Shown one piece after another: positions 27,221 through 36,157 of a stretch of 64,000 nucleotides of DNA. Within the stretch, counting starts at the first letter, position 1. Every line of letters starts with the position of its first letter. Source of the stretch: DAOUJI01 sp965237875 (GTDB taxonomy: Bacteria; Chloroflexota; Dehalococcoidia; Lucifugimonadales; JAGWBF01); the NCBI GenBank assembly GCA_965237875.1, contig CBDEGP010000002.1, positions 1,550,001 through 1,614,000 of the forward strand. Reading direction: 5' to 3'. The position numbers and the translations under genes were made by a program. The notes beneath the pieces are model-generated. The model had not been told where the DNA came from, made no database searches, and saw only the letters and a list, made by a program, of their open reading frames with translations.

Positions 27221-27829
27221 GTGTCTGCCACAGCCGCCCTTCTCTTGTCAGCGGGCGAGTCCACCCGCATGGGGACACCCAAGGCCCTCCTCGACTGGCG
27301 TGGTGCGCCTCTCATCCGGCGTCAGATCGACGCGCTGGCGCAAGCGGGCGTCTCACCCGTCATCGTAGTGCTCGGCCACGACTATGAAGAGTTGGCCCCC
27401 GTTGTCCCCGACTCCCCGGGGGTGCACACCGTCCGGAACTCGGACTACAAGACGGGTAAGACCACCTCCATCAAAGCCGGCGTGCGTGAACTCCTACGGC
27501 TGGGTGCAGGCGACTCCCTTCTGCTGCTCAACGTCGATCAACCCCGCACCTCCGACCTGATAAAGAGAGTGGTGGACGCACATAACAATGGAGAGGCGCC
27601 AATCACGGTCCCGACGTGGGGAGGCAAGGGAGGCCATCCCATAGTCCTTTCCACCGGCCTGCTGGATGAGCTTCTGGAAATCCGCGAGGACACCCTGGGC
27701 GTCAAAGCATTGAGAATCCGTCACGAAGGCCATACCCAAAGAGTGGACCTCGGCGATCCACAGGTCGCGCTGGACGTGAACACTCCCGAGGACTACCGGA
27801 GGGCCCTGGAAACCGTCAACCCTGTTTAG
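27221..27829 (+). CDS. MocA-like molybdenum cofactor nucleotidyltransferase
   Basis: A 202-residue NTP transferase with the MobA/MocA signature LLSAGESTRMGTPKALLDW at the N-terminus, and VDQPRTS and GHP motifs later. Relatives attach CMP to molybdopterin for xanthine-dehydrogenase-family enzymes. It starts with GTG three bases after xdhC, a pairing seen widely. A plain sugar or nucleotide transferase is the alternative, but the XdhC partner argues against it. Confidence 0.85.
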   Translation: MSATAALLLSAGESTRMGTPKALLDWRGAPLIRRQIDALAQAGVSPVIVVLGHDYEELAPVVPDSPGVHTVRNSDYKTGKTTSIKAGVRELLRLGAGDSLLLLNVDQPRTSDLIKRVVDAHNNGEAPITVPTWGGKGGHPIVLSTGLLDELLEIREDTLGVKALRIRHEGHTQRVDLGDPQVALDVNTPEDYRRALETVNPV

Positions 27830-27838
27830 CCCACATGC

Positions 27839-27880
27839 CATCGGTTAGAATACCGGCGTCATGGGTTAGAATACGGGCGC
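27839..27880 (+). repeat. Two tandem copies of a 21-base element
   Basis: Units 27839-27859 and 27860-27880 both read CAT, one base, GGTTAGAATAC and then a GC-rich end, with few differences. Each contains TTAGAAT, which looks like a -10 box. They lie in the short gap upstream of the CoA-transferase gene, so they could be duplicated promoter or operator elements. Confidence 0.6.
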
Positions 27881-27923
27881 ATTCTCCATACGAACACCCT
27901 GAATTGACCAACCGGAGGGACTG

Positions 27924-29117
27924 ATGAAGCCTTTAGAGGGAATACGCGTGCTGGACCTGACCAGGGCGCTGGCCGGGCCCTATTGCTCCATGATGTTGGG
28001 CGACTACGGCGCCGACGTGATAAAGATAGAGGTCCCCGGAAGCGGAGACGACACGCGGAAATGGGGGCCGCCCTTCATAGAGGACGAGAGCGCCTACTTT
28101 CTGTCCATCAACCGGAACAAGCGCAGCCTGACCCTCAACTTCCGGCACGACGAGGGACCCAAGATATTCCTGGACCTAGCCAGGAACGCCCACGTGGTCG
28201 TGGAGAATTTCACCCCAGGAGTAACCGGCAGGCTGGGCATAGACTACGATGCGGTGAAGGCAGTCAACCCCAAAATCGTCTACTGCTCCATATCGGGCTT
28301 TGGTCAGACCGGACCCTACCGCACCAAGTCGGCGTATGACCAGGTCATGCAGGGCATCGGCGGCATCATGAGTCTCACAGGCGAACCCGGAGGCGCTCCC
28401 ACCAAAATGGGAATCGCCCTTACGGACATTGGAGCGGGCATGATGGGGGCCTACGCCATCATGACCGCCCTGTTCCACCAGTCGTTGCACGGGTTGGAGG
28501 AAGGTCAGTACATAGACATATCCATGCTGGACCTCCAGGTGGCGTGGCTGACCTATATGGCGGGTTACTATTTCGCCACCGGCGAGAACCCGGAGAAAGT
28601 CGGGGCGGCCCATCCGACCCTCGTGCCCTACCAGGCCTTCCAGTGTCAAGGCGGCAAGTACGTCAACATAGCCGTCGGGTCCGACCGCCTTTGGGAAAGG
28701 TTCTGCAAGGCGATGGACAGGGAGGACCTGTTCGACCATCCCGACTACCGCCAGAACGGGGACCGGGTGAGGAACCGCTCCACGCTGGTGGCCCTGCTTC
28801 AAAGGGAGTTCGAAAAGAAGCCCGTGGAAGAGTGGGTGAGAATACTGGAAGACGGCGGAGTCCCCTGCGGACCCATCAACGAGGTCAGCGACGTTTTCAA
28901 CGACCCTCAAGTCATACACCGTGAGATGCTGCAAGAAGCGCCCCACGCCAGCCTTGGAACGGTCAAGGTTGCCGGCATTCCCATCAAGTTCTCCCAGACT
29001 CCCGGAAGCGTCGTCCGAGGGGCCCCTGTACTGGGCCAGCACAACTGGGAGATACTGTCAGAGCTTGGCTACACCGAACAGGATGCGGCCCGCCTCAAGG
29101 AGGAAGGGGCCGTCTAA
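27924..29117 (+). CDS. CaiB/BaiF family CoA-transferase
   Basis: A 397-residue family III CoA-transferase, which moves CoA between carboxylic acids through aspartyl-CoA anhydride. The catalytic Asp is Asp168 in LTDIGAGM. The N-terminus (LEGIRVLDLTRALAGPYCSMMLGDYGADVIKIE) and the SISGFGQTGPY segment are hallmark parts. GGAGGG lies just before the ATG. It heads a run with an SDR and an M24 peptidase, suggesting catabolism of an amide or organic acid, though the substrate is not known. Confidence 0.93.
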   Translation: MKPLEGIRVLDLTRALAGPYCSMMLGDYGADVIKIEVPGSGDDTRKWGPPFIEDESAYFLSINRNKRSLTLNFRHDEGPKIFLDLARNAHVVVENFTPGVTGRLGIDYDAVKAVNPKIVYCSISGFGQTGPYRTKSAYDQVMQGIGGIMSLTGEPGGAPTKMGIALTDIGAGMMGAYAIMTALFHQSLHGLEEGQYIDISMLDLQVAWLTYMAGYYFATGENPEKVGAAHPTLVPYQAFQCQGGKYVNIAVGSDRLWERFCKAMDREDLFDHPDYRQNGDRVRNRSTLVALLQREFEKKPVEEWVRILEDGGVPCGPINEVSDVFNDPQVIHREMLQEAPHASLGTVKVAGIPIKFSQTPGSVVRGAPVLGQHNWEILSELGYTEQDAARLKEEGAV

Positions 29118-29162
29118 GGGCCTTGGCGCCGTAATGAACGGAAACGCTATTGCCTGTGTACG

Positions 29163-29189
29163 GCGTCGGCATTATGATTGGGCCGACGC
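29163..29189. repeat. Short inverted repeat upstream of the SDR gene
   Basis: Arms GCGTCGGC (29163-29170) and GCCGACGC (29182-29189) are perfect complements around an 11-base AT-rich loop, in the 117-base gap between the CoA-transferase and SDR genes. It could be an operator or a weak attenuator; it has no T run. Confidence 0.45.
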
Positions 29190-29234
29190 TGGCGTTGAAC
29201 TCACAGAACGGAATTGTAGGCTGGTAACGGCTTA

Positions 29235-30020
29235 ATGGACCTGGGTCTTCTAGATAGGGTGGCGATCGTGGGCAGTTCCAGCCAAGGGATTGGCAGGGAG
29301 ACGGCGCTTTCCCTAGCCCGCGAGGGAGTCAACCTGACCATCGTTTCCGACAATGAGGACGAACTGCGGCACACTGAGCGGGACATCGCAAGGGTCAGCT
29401 CCCAACACAAAGTCTTGGCCATCCCTGGAGAAATGCTCAGTTCCGCCGACGTCAGAAGGGTCGTCAGGGGCGCCCACAACAGGTTTGGGCGCATAGACAT
29501 ACTGGTCAACAGCATCGGGCAGCCGCCCTCCAAGGCCCCGTCCCTTATGGACGACCAGGAATGGGAAGAGTCCCTTCAGCTTAATTTCCTGAGCGTTGTC
29601 CGCATGTGCCGCGAGGTCATGCCTTACATGCAACAACAGCAATGGGGAAGGATCATCAACCCTCTGTCGGCGCCTGTGGGCCGCTCCTTCAAAGGCCGAA
29701 TAGTCTCTATATCCAACCCCACGGCCGTGCTGGGATACTCGAAGATGCTGGCAGTCGAGTTGGCCACGTTCAACATTACGGTCAACTCCGTGCTGGCCGG
29801 AGTCATAGACACGGAACCCTTGACCCCCTTCTACGAGGCGGCGGCCAGCGATCAAGGGAAGTCCCTCTCCGAAATGGTAAAGTTGGACATCCCCATGCAC
29901 CGCATGGGCAGGCCCGGCGAGATGGCGGACCTGATAACTTTCCTCGCCTCTGAACGGTCCAGCTACATCACGGGGGTCACCGTTCCCGTGGATGGAGGCG
30001 CCGTTCAGTTCCCCATCTGA
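29235..30020 (+). CDS. SDR family oxidoreductase with altered active site
   Basis: A 261-residue short-chain dehydrogenase/reductase. The nucleotide-binding turn is GSSSQGIG near residue 12, the NSIG motif follows, and GVTVPVDGG closes the fold. The usual catalytic YxxxK appears altered: in AVLGYSKMLA the position four before Lys is Leu, and Tyr is two residues before it. The enzyme may therefore be inactive or use another residue. It lies between the CoA-transferase and the M24 peptidase on the same strand. Confidence 0.88.
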   Translation: MDLGLLDRVAIVGSSSQGIGRETALSLAREGVNLTIVSDNEDELRHTERDIARVSSQHKVLAIPGEMLSSADVRRVVRGAHNRFGRIDILVNSIGQPPSKAPSLMDDQEWEESLQLNFLSVVRMCREVMPYMQQQQWGRIINPLSAPVGRSFKGRIVSISNPTAVLGYSKMLAVELATFNITVNSVLAGVIDTEPLTPFYEAAASDQGKSLSEMVKLDIPMHRMGRPGEMADLITFLASERSSYITGVTVPVDGGAVQFPI

Positions 30021-30038
30021 TCAGCCCCGGGAGCCGCT

Positions 30039-31220
30039 ATGACCACCGACGACGTTATCCGGGAAGCCCAAAGCTTCATGCAGCAGTCATCCCCTCCCAT
30101 CGACGGGTGGCTCATCCACGACTACCGCTACTCCAACCCCATCATGTGGCAAGCGCTTGGGGGCCGCATCTCCAACGTCACCCGCCCCTGCTATCTCTAT
30201 GTCCCGGCGTCGGGAGAGCCCGTCCTCATCGTCCACCACGTAGACGCCGGAAGGTTCCGCGACTCCTCCCTCCGCAAGGAGGTGTACAGAAACCGCGAGA
30301 CGATGGTCGAGTCCCTGGCAAAGGCGCTCCCAACGGGAAAACGGGTCGCCATGGAGTACTCTCCCCTAGGCTCCATTCCCAGGGTCTCCAAGGTGGACGC
30401 CGGTACGGTGGAACTGGTACGGGACTTGGGAGTGGACGTGACCTCGTCGGCGGACTTGCTCCAATACGCCACCCAGCGTTGGGGAGTGGCCCAGTTGGAG
30501 TCCCACAAACGCTCTGCCGAGAAGCTGGGCCGCATCGTGCTGGAGGCTTTCAACCACATCGGCCAGAAACTCGAGATCGGCGTCACGGAACATGCGGTGG
30601 CGGACTTCATAAGGAGCCGGTTCAGAGAAGAGGGCATACACTCGCCCGACGGCCCCATAGTGGCGGCCAACGGCCACGCCGGCGACCCTCACTACGAGCC
30701 GCAGCCCGATGGCCCCATGTTCAAAGAAGGGGACTGGGTCCTCATAGACCTGTGGGCTCGGGAGGAGTCGGAGGGCGGAGTGTACGCCGACATCACCTGG
30801 GTGGCGTACGTCGGCGACAGACCGCCCCAACACTGCCGGGAGGTGTTCGACATCGTGGTGGAAGCCCGCGACGCCGCCTTGGAGTTCATCCAGGAGGCCC
30901 ACGCCTATGGGCGCAGCGTGGAGGGGCGGGAGGTCGACTACGTGGCCCGCGAGGTGATCACAGGCTACAACTACGGCGAGTATTTCACCCACCGGCTGGG
31001 CCACAGCATCAGCGGAGAGGTCCACGGCGACGCAGTGAACCTAGACAGCTTCGAGACCGACGACCGGCGCGTCATCATACCCGGGATATGCTTCTCCATA
31101 GAGCCCGGCATATACCTGCCGGAGTTCGGCGTGCGTTCGGAGATAGACGTATACATGTCGGAGGAAGGCCCCGTGCCCACCACCCCCATCCAGCGTGAAA
31201 TTGTGCTGATACGGGGCTAG
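30039..31220 (+). CDS. M24 family metallopeptidase (Xaa-Pro peptidase-like)
   Basis: A 393-residue protein with an N-terminal creatinase-like domain and a C-terminal pita-bread domain. Likely metal ligands are Asp in LIDLWARE and ADITW, His in RLGHSISGEVHG, and Glu in SIEPGIY and RSEID. The family cleaves Xaa-Pro bonds or C-N bonds of small amidines such as creatine. It begins 18 bases after the SDR gene, so it likely belongs to that catabolic unit. Confidence 0.9.
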   Translation: MTTDDVIREAQSFMQQSSPPIDGWLIHDYRYSNPIMWQALGGRISNVTRPCYLYVPASGEPVLIVHHVDAGRFRDSSLRKEVYRNRETMVESLAKALPTGKRVAMEYSPLGSIPRVSKVDAGTVELVRDLGVDVTSSADLLQYATQRWGVAQLESHKRSAEKLGRIVLEAFNHIGQKLEIGVTEHAVADFIRSRFREEGIHSPDGPIVAANGHAGDPHYEPQPDGPMFKEGDWVLIDLWAREESEGGVYADITWVAYVGDRPPQHCREVFDIVVEARDAALEFIQEAHAYGRSVEGREVDYVAREVITGYNYGEYFTHRLGHSISGEVHGDAVNLDSFETDDRRVIIPGICFSIEPGIYLPEFGVRSEIDVYMSEEGPVPTTPIQREIVLIRG

Positions 31221-31272
31221 ACCGGCCTCGGCGCCTACCCCATCGTTCCCACCGCCCCAATGCAGGGAGGCA

Positions 31273-31737
31273 ATGTTGGGCAACCGCGCAGAGACAAACC
31301 ATTCGGTCTCGAACAGCGCGACGCTCTATCTTGTCTCGTGTGTGAGGCGGAAGAGCTCCACGGCCGTGCCAGCCAAGGACCTCTACACGTCCGACTGGTT
31401 CCGCAAGGCCCGGGAATATGTGGAGAGGACGGGGCAGCCGTGGTACATCTTGTCCGCGAAGCATGGGCTACTCAACCCGGAGACGGTCATTTCACCCTAT
31501 GACAAGACGCTGAGGACCATGCCCATCGACCAACGGCGCGCTTGGGCGGAGCGTGTCTTGATGGACGTAGAGCGGAGCCTTGTAGGCGCCAAGTCCGTCG
31601 TCTTTCTCACCAGCCGACGCTACCGGGAATTCCTGGATCCCGCCTTGCGGGAGCGGGGCCTCACCGTACACATTCCCCTGAAGGGACTGCGCATCGGTGA
31701 ACAACTGGCATGGCTCAAACGCCAACTCAGTCCATGA
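31273..31737 (+). CDS. DUF6884 family protein
   Basis: A 154-residue protein of the DUF6884 type: LVSCVRRKSSTAVPAKDLYTS near the N-terminus, then WYILSAKHGLL, ISPYDKTL and a hydrophobic FLTSRRYREFL strand. The family is found scattered in mobile or defence-associated neighbourhoods and its activity is not established. GGGAGG lies two bases before the ATG. The next gene overlaps its stop by four bases (ATGA), so the two are translated together. Confidence 0.75.
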   Translation: MLGNRAETNHSVSNSATLYLVSCVRRKSSTAVPAKDLYTSDWFRKAREYVERTGQPWYILSAKHGLLNPETVISPYDKTLRTMPIDQRRAWAERVLMDVERSLVGAKSVVFLTSRRYREFLDPALRERGLTVHIPLKGLRIGEQLAWLKRQLSP

Positions 31738-32466
31738 CCGGCCTCCTAGCAGACACCGTACGCTTCTACGCCCTCCTAGACAGGCTCCGGAACCGCGTCG
31801 GCGGCGCCCGCACCTTGGCCGATTGCCGCCGTAATATGAACTGGCCGACGCGCGGAATCTACTTCTTCTTCGAGAAGGGCGAGACACGCACAGGATCAGG
31901 CAATGGCCCCAGGGTAGTGCAAGTCGGGACCCACGCTCTAATTCCCAGGGCCAGAAGCACGCTTTGGGGACGGCTGTACCAGCATAGCGGTCCAGTGCGC
32001 ACCGGCGGCGGCAATCACCGCGGCTCAATATTCCGACTTCTGGTGGGCATTGCACTCGCACGTCATGAGAACGTCCGTCCGCCGCCATCCTGGGGTGTCA
32101 GCGACATCCGGTCTGCCGCTCGTCAAATCGGCATTGGGCTGGAGGACGTGAAGCAGTGGGAACGCACCCTTGAGGTCAAGGTCAGCCGATACATCCGGTC
32201 CATGCCATTCCTGTGGCTGAACGTTGGCGACGAGCCGGGCCCCGACAGCCAGCGCGGGTTCATAGAACGCAATGCCATCGCCCTTCTAAAGCGGCTATTG
32301 GGGACAGGCTGCTGACCCGCCATCGAGGAAATGGCTTGGCCTGCACAGCGACCGTGGGCCGGTGCGCCTCTCAGGACTTTGGAACAACAGCCACGTCGAT
32401 GAGGCTTACGACCCGTGGTTCCTTGACGTGATGGAACGGTGGATTGTCCGGACGGAAAGGTTATAA
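31734..32466 (+). pseudogene. GIY-YIG-like nuclease-fold protein, frameshifted
   Basis: The first part (31734-32315) encodes 193 residues with a GIY-YIG-like layout: GIY at 41-43, VQVG at 62-65, Arg80 in STLWGRLYQH, and Glu178 and Asn180 in IERNAIALL. The frame then stops early. The +1 frame from 32290 continues the same protein with WLGLHSDRG, LSGLWNNSHVDE and YDPWFLDVMERW to a stop at 32464-32466. Dropping one A from the AAA at 32288-32290 joins both parts into 243 residues. This is a real one-base insertion or a read/assembly error. The ATG overlaps the DUF6884 stop. Confidence 0.72.
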
Positions 32467-32597
32467 AGTTCCCACTGAAGGAACCCATCACTCCCATCCT
32501 GGGACAACCGGTTTCATAGCAGTGAAAAATCGCCCTGTGCTTTAATTACTCCAGAGTTATAATGACCTAAGAGCCTAGACAAACCCCGGGAGTTGGC

Positions 32598-32819
32598 ATG
32601 GTGACGACTGAAGACAGAGTAAGCAGGCTGGAGGGAGTCTACGAGCAGGTTGACCGCAGGCTCGACGACCTGAACACGCGTCTCAGCGATATTAGTAACC
32701 ACGTGGACCGCCGTTTTGACACGATGGACCGGCGATTCACCAGCCTCATCATTCTCGTCGCCGGCTCGTGGGTTACGATGATGGCGGCCATCATCAGCAG
32801 CATCGTGATAAGCCAATGA
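32598..32819 (+). CDS. Small coiled-coil, tail-anchored membrane protein
   Basis: A 73-residue protein. Residues 1-45 form a charged heptad-like coiled coil (VSRLEGVYEQVDRRLDDLN and two DRRFD/T repeats). Residues 49-72 are a single hydrophobic segment (LIILVAGSWVTMMAAIISSIVI). Similar small proteins are common and mostly unstudied; some resemble haemolysin XhlA. A TATAAT at 32560-32565 lies upstream. No operon partner is obvious. Confidence 0.65.
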   Translation: MVTTEDRVSRLEGVYEQVDRRLDDLNTRLSDISNHVDRRFDTMDRRFTSLIILVAGSWVTMMAAIISSIVISQ

Positions 32820-32846
32820 CGGCGAGCGGCAATCTCCCTGAGGTGC

Positions 32847-34412
32847 CTAGAAGACCTGCTCCATGTACTCGCCGATTTCCGACACGTGGAAGTCGGACAC
32901 CGCCACCTCAGGCGCCCACACTACCTGGTCGGAAGACCAACGTATTGTCCCTTTTCGTTCCGACCCAATGCCCAGAATGTTCCTCAACACGTTGTGGACA
33001 TTCTCGTTCATACGCAGAGTGTTGGGTCTGATGGGGGCTGCCAGCTTGCCGTCTTTGATGATGTAGGAGTCGCCGATGACCGTGCCGCTGAAGTCTCCGG
33101 CGCCTATGCCGTTGACCGGATACGTGTACCATATGCGTCCAATGTAGAGGCCGTCTCCCACACGCCGCAGCAGTTCCTCCCTTGAGCAGGGCTGGCTGCT
33201 CTCGACTATCAGGTTGGTTGGAGTCACGCCCGGAGATGCGTCGAAGTTGCGTCCCCCGCCCCTGCCACTGCGGAAACCGTTGCGGGGCGCCAGGGCCGCC
33301 GCAACACCCTTGGGGTCCACTCCCAGCTTCTCGTTTCCCTTGGGGTCATTCAGAAGCCGCTGGGTTTCGTAATAGTTGGACAGAAGCCCGACCAGGGAGC
33401 CTCCTCGAATGAGATCGACTCTTCCGGTGGGCAGACCTTCATCGGTGATGGCTTTGCTGGCGGCCAGTCCCGGCGCAGAGCCGTCGTCGTAGATGCTAAG
33501 CGTCTCGTGGGCCACCTGTTGGCCGAACTTTCCCATGTAGGTTGAAGCCCCCGCGTAGAACATCTCCGCATAGAGGCTCGGCATCAGAATCCACTCCAAT
33601 ATCTCGGTGAGGGTCTGGGGTCCCAGCACCACGCGATAGGCGCCTGCATCCACCCGCCGGCCGTTCACCGAGGCTATGGCGTTGCGTGCGGCTTCGGCCC
33701 CCGCCTCTCCCGTTATGTCCGAAAGGCGGTTTCCGACAGACCATCCGCTCCCCTTGGCCGCCGCGTCTTCCAGCATGGCCGTGGCGAACGACATGACCAA
33801 CGTGGACTCATCAGACTGGACCCTGGGCATGTGAGTGGAGGCAATGGCCATCCGTTCTTGCAGCATGATTACGTCGCCGCCCAGGATGACTCCCAGGTCT
33901 CTGACTCCTTCAGGCGACCCGGCCAAGTTCAAGAGGTCCTCGGAGGTCCCTATGGTCTCCAGGGTCCGCTCCACCGTCTGCCACCCGGCGGCCGCCATTT
34001 TGCCGTTGCTTATTCGCATGACGGCAGGATCATGGTATTTGGCCAAAGTCGGTCTTTCTCCCGTGGGTCTGGGCAGGGATACGTACTCCCGGTCCGCCAC
34101 GGCGCCCTGGCGAGCCTTCTCCAGCGCCCTCTTCACCCCTTCCAGGGACAGGTCGGCGGGCTCGCTGCCAAACCCGGTCTTGGTCACGTCGCCGGTGGCG
34201 AATGCGACCCGAACGCCAAGCCCGTAGGACTCCAGCGACTTGGGTTCCTCTACGCCGTTGCTGGGTATGCGGGACGTGTAGTTAAGCCGCACTGTCAGGT
34301 TGCCGTTGGCCGCGGCAAACACCTCAGCCTCGGCCACGTCGGGTTGGGACTTGAGATACGCCAGACCCTCTTTGACGGACCTGCGCAGTTGGCTCATGGG
34401 TGTCAGGGGCAT
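32847..34412 (-). CDS. TldE/PmbA-type protease subunit
   Basis: A 521-residue TldD/PmbA family protein without the HExxxH metal motif, hence the TldE-like, non-catalytic partner. Recognisable parts are YGLGVRVAFATGD in the N-terminal domain and the Gly-rich SGRGGGRNFDASPGVTPTNLIVE and NGIGAGDFSGTVIGDSYIIKDGK segments. With TldD it forms a protease that degrades unfolded peptides or processes ribosomal peptides. It lies 70 bases downstream of the tldD-like gene. Confidence 0.88.
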   Translation of the reverse strand: MPLTPMSQLRRSVKEGLAYLKSQPDVAEAEVFAAANGNLTVRLNYTSRIPSNGVEEPKSLESYGLGVRVAFATGDVTKTGFGSEPADLSLEGVKRALEKARQGAVADREYVSLPRPTGERPTLAKYHDPAVMRISNGKMAAAGWQTVERTLETIGTSEDLLNLAGSPEGVRDLGVILGGDVIMLQERMAIASTHMPRVQSDESTLVMSFATAMLEDAAAKGSGWSVGNRLSDITGEAGAEAARNAIASVNGRRVDAGAYRVVLGPQTLTEILEWILMPSLYAEMFYAGASTYMGKFGQQVAHETLSIYDDGSAPGLAASKAITDEGLPTGRVDLIRGGSLVGLLSNYYETQRLLNDPKGNEKLGVDPKGVAAALAPRNGFRSGRGGGRNFDASPGVTPTNLIVESSQPCSREELLRRVGDGLYIGRIWYTYPVNGIGAGDFSGTVIGDSYIIKDGKLAAPIRPNTLRMNENVHNVLRNILGIGSERKGTIRWSSDQVVWAPEVAVSDFHVSEIGEYMEQVF

Positions 34413-34482
34413 ATCACTTCTCCGGGTTGGAATTGAGTGGGCCTTCAGCCTCTTGTGGGACCGGCCCGTCGCGGCAGTGAAG

Positions 34483-36051
34483 TCACGTCGCCGGTCCCGT
34501 GAGGCGGGCTATTCCCCGCATGGTGGGGCCGCCGTTGCTCATGCGCTTGGCCTGCATGGGTTGGCCCTTGCCGCAGTTGGGCACGGGGTACATCTTGAAG
34601 TCGGCGCCCACGGCGTCGATGCTCATGAAGTAGTCTCTGGAATCCGACGTGATGCCGCCGTCCCGGTATAGCTGGCCCAGCTGGCCGTTCTTTATCTCGT
34701 AGACCTTCACGGCTGTAATGCGGAAGTTCTCTCTGGCCTCGGACACTGAGGGTATGCGGTGGCCGGAGACGTAGTAGCCGTCCTCGACGTCGCTGATAAT
34801 CTGCTGTGGGTCCTGTTCTCCAGGCGCGAAGACGGTGTTGGTCATACGGATCAGTGGTACAAGGCTGGCCTCAGTGGCCCGCGAGGAGCCGTTGGCCTGA
34901 ACGTCCAGAATGGCGGCGGTCTGGCGGTTGTTCAGGAACTCCTCCATGACGCCGCCCCGGATATGGTAAGCGCGGCGTGCGGGAGTCCCGTCATGGTCGT
35001 ACTTGAAGGACCCGAACCCCTCCATATTGGGGTCGGAGAAGGCGTTGACCAGCGGCGAGGCGATGGGCCTGCCTATCTGGTTGTCGTTCACGTCCCGAAA
35101 GAACCAGCTGCGCCCAGCATAGGCGGTCTCATATTTGAGGGCCCGGTCCAACTCCGACGGATGCCCCACGACCTCATGCACCAGCAGGGTGTTGAAGTGG
35201 GGATCGGTGACCACCGTCACATCCTTGTCGGGGGGCTTTAACGGCGGGGCGTTTACCACCTCCACCGCGTCGGCGCCCAGCTTCTTGCAAAATGAGACGA
35301 AGTCGGGCAGCACGATTGGGCCATTGTCGTAGCCCTCGGTAAGAATCTCCCATCCACGCTGGTGGCCTGTAAAGTCGTATATCTCCATGGTCCCGTGGTC
35401 GGCGGCGCATATGGCAATAACGAACCCTTCGGTCTGGGCAAAGCTCTGGTCAATGTCGGCGCCCTCGGAGCTGCAGAACAACTCCCGCAGCACGAAGGTC
35501 CCCGTCGAGGCCGCCGTGTACACCACCTGGCTGCCGGCCTGAGCCGCCTTGCAGCCGTCCACAGCCATTCCTATCGCCTCATCGAGGGACACGGATCTGG
35601 GATCAATCTTGTACACAGAGTCAACTGTGTCCTGGACGATGGGCACAGGAGCCAGCACGGCGTTGGAGAGGCTCGCTCCCAATGCGCCCAAGCGCTTTTT
35701 GGCGGACGCTTTCATCCTGGCGCTGGCCCTGGCCCGGTCGTTGGCCTGGGTGACGCCCTCCATGACCACCTGGCCGATGCGGTCTATGTCAGCCGCGCCA
35801 AGGATGCGCCCATAGAATCCCGGCGCAGTGACGCGGCCTCCTGAAATGACCCGCACGCCGAAGTCAAAGGCGTAGTCCTCTGCGGACGCCTTCTCGTTTC
35901 CGTTCTCGGCGACCGCTCCTTTTTCCTCCCGCACCTGCATACGGACATCGCAGTATTCCAGTCCGGGCAGACGCTTGGCGTCATCGTTGACTATGGAGAC
36001 CAACTGGGGCCTGATCTTCTCCAGCAGGCCCACTTCCACTCTTCCCGACAT
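34483..36051 (-). CDS. tldD: TldD-type metalloprotease subunit
   Basis: A 522-residue catalytic TldD-like subunit. The zinc motif is HEVVGH at 292-297, inside LLVHEVVGHPSELDRALKYE. A Gly-rich N-terminal domain (DYAFDFGVRVISGGR) and a C-terminal MRITAVKVYEIKNGQL strand follow the family pattern. It is first of a two-gene unit with the TldE partner. No peptide precursor gene is visible nearby, so a general peptide-degradation role is likelier than RiPP maturation. Confidence 0.9.
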   Translation of the reverse strand: MSGRVEVGLLEKIRPQLVSIVNDDAKRLPGLEYCDVRMQVREEKGAVAENGNEKASAEDYAFDFGVRVISGGRVTAPGFYGRILGAADIDRIGQVVMEGVTQANDRARASARMKASAKKRLGALGASLSNAVLAPVPIVQDTVDSVYKIDPRSVSLDEAIGMAVDGCKAAQAGSQVVYTAASTGTFVLRELFCSSEGADIDQSFAQTEGFVIAICAADHGTMEIYDFTGHQRGWEILTEGYDNGPIVLPDFVSFCKKLGADAVEVVNAPPLKPPDKDVTVVTDPHFNTLLVHEVVGHPSELDRALKYETAYAGRSWFFRDVNDNQIGRPIASPLVNAFSDPNMEGFGSFKYDHDGTPARRAYHIRGGVMEEFLNNRQTAAILDVQANGSSRATEASLVPLIRMTNTVFAPGEQDPQQIISDVEDGYYVSGHRIPSVSEARENFRITAVKVYEIKNGQLGQLYRDGGITSDSRDYFMSIDAVGADFKMYPVPNCGKGQPMQAKRMSNGGPTMRGIARLTGPAT

Positions 36052-36157
36052 CTTTAACTTCCGTTCTGACCTTGCCGCCGGCGGGCAAGCGTCTCGTACT
36101 GTCCCATTACACCCGATTCACGCCCTCTTCCCAGGGGAGACGATTGGATTGGGGACT

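Noticed and set aside
34483..36051. TldD/TldE as part of a RiPP (microcin-like) cluster
   Set aside because: No precursor peptide, export or maturation gene is nearby, so a general proteolytic role is more likely.
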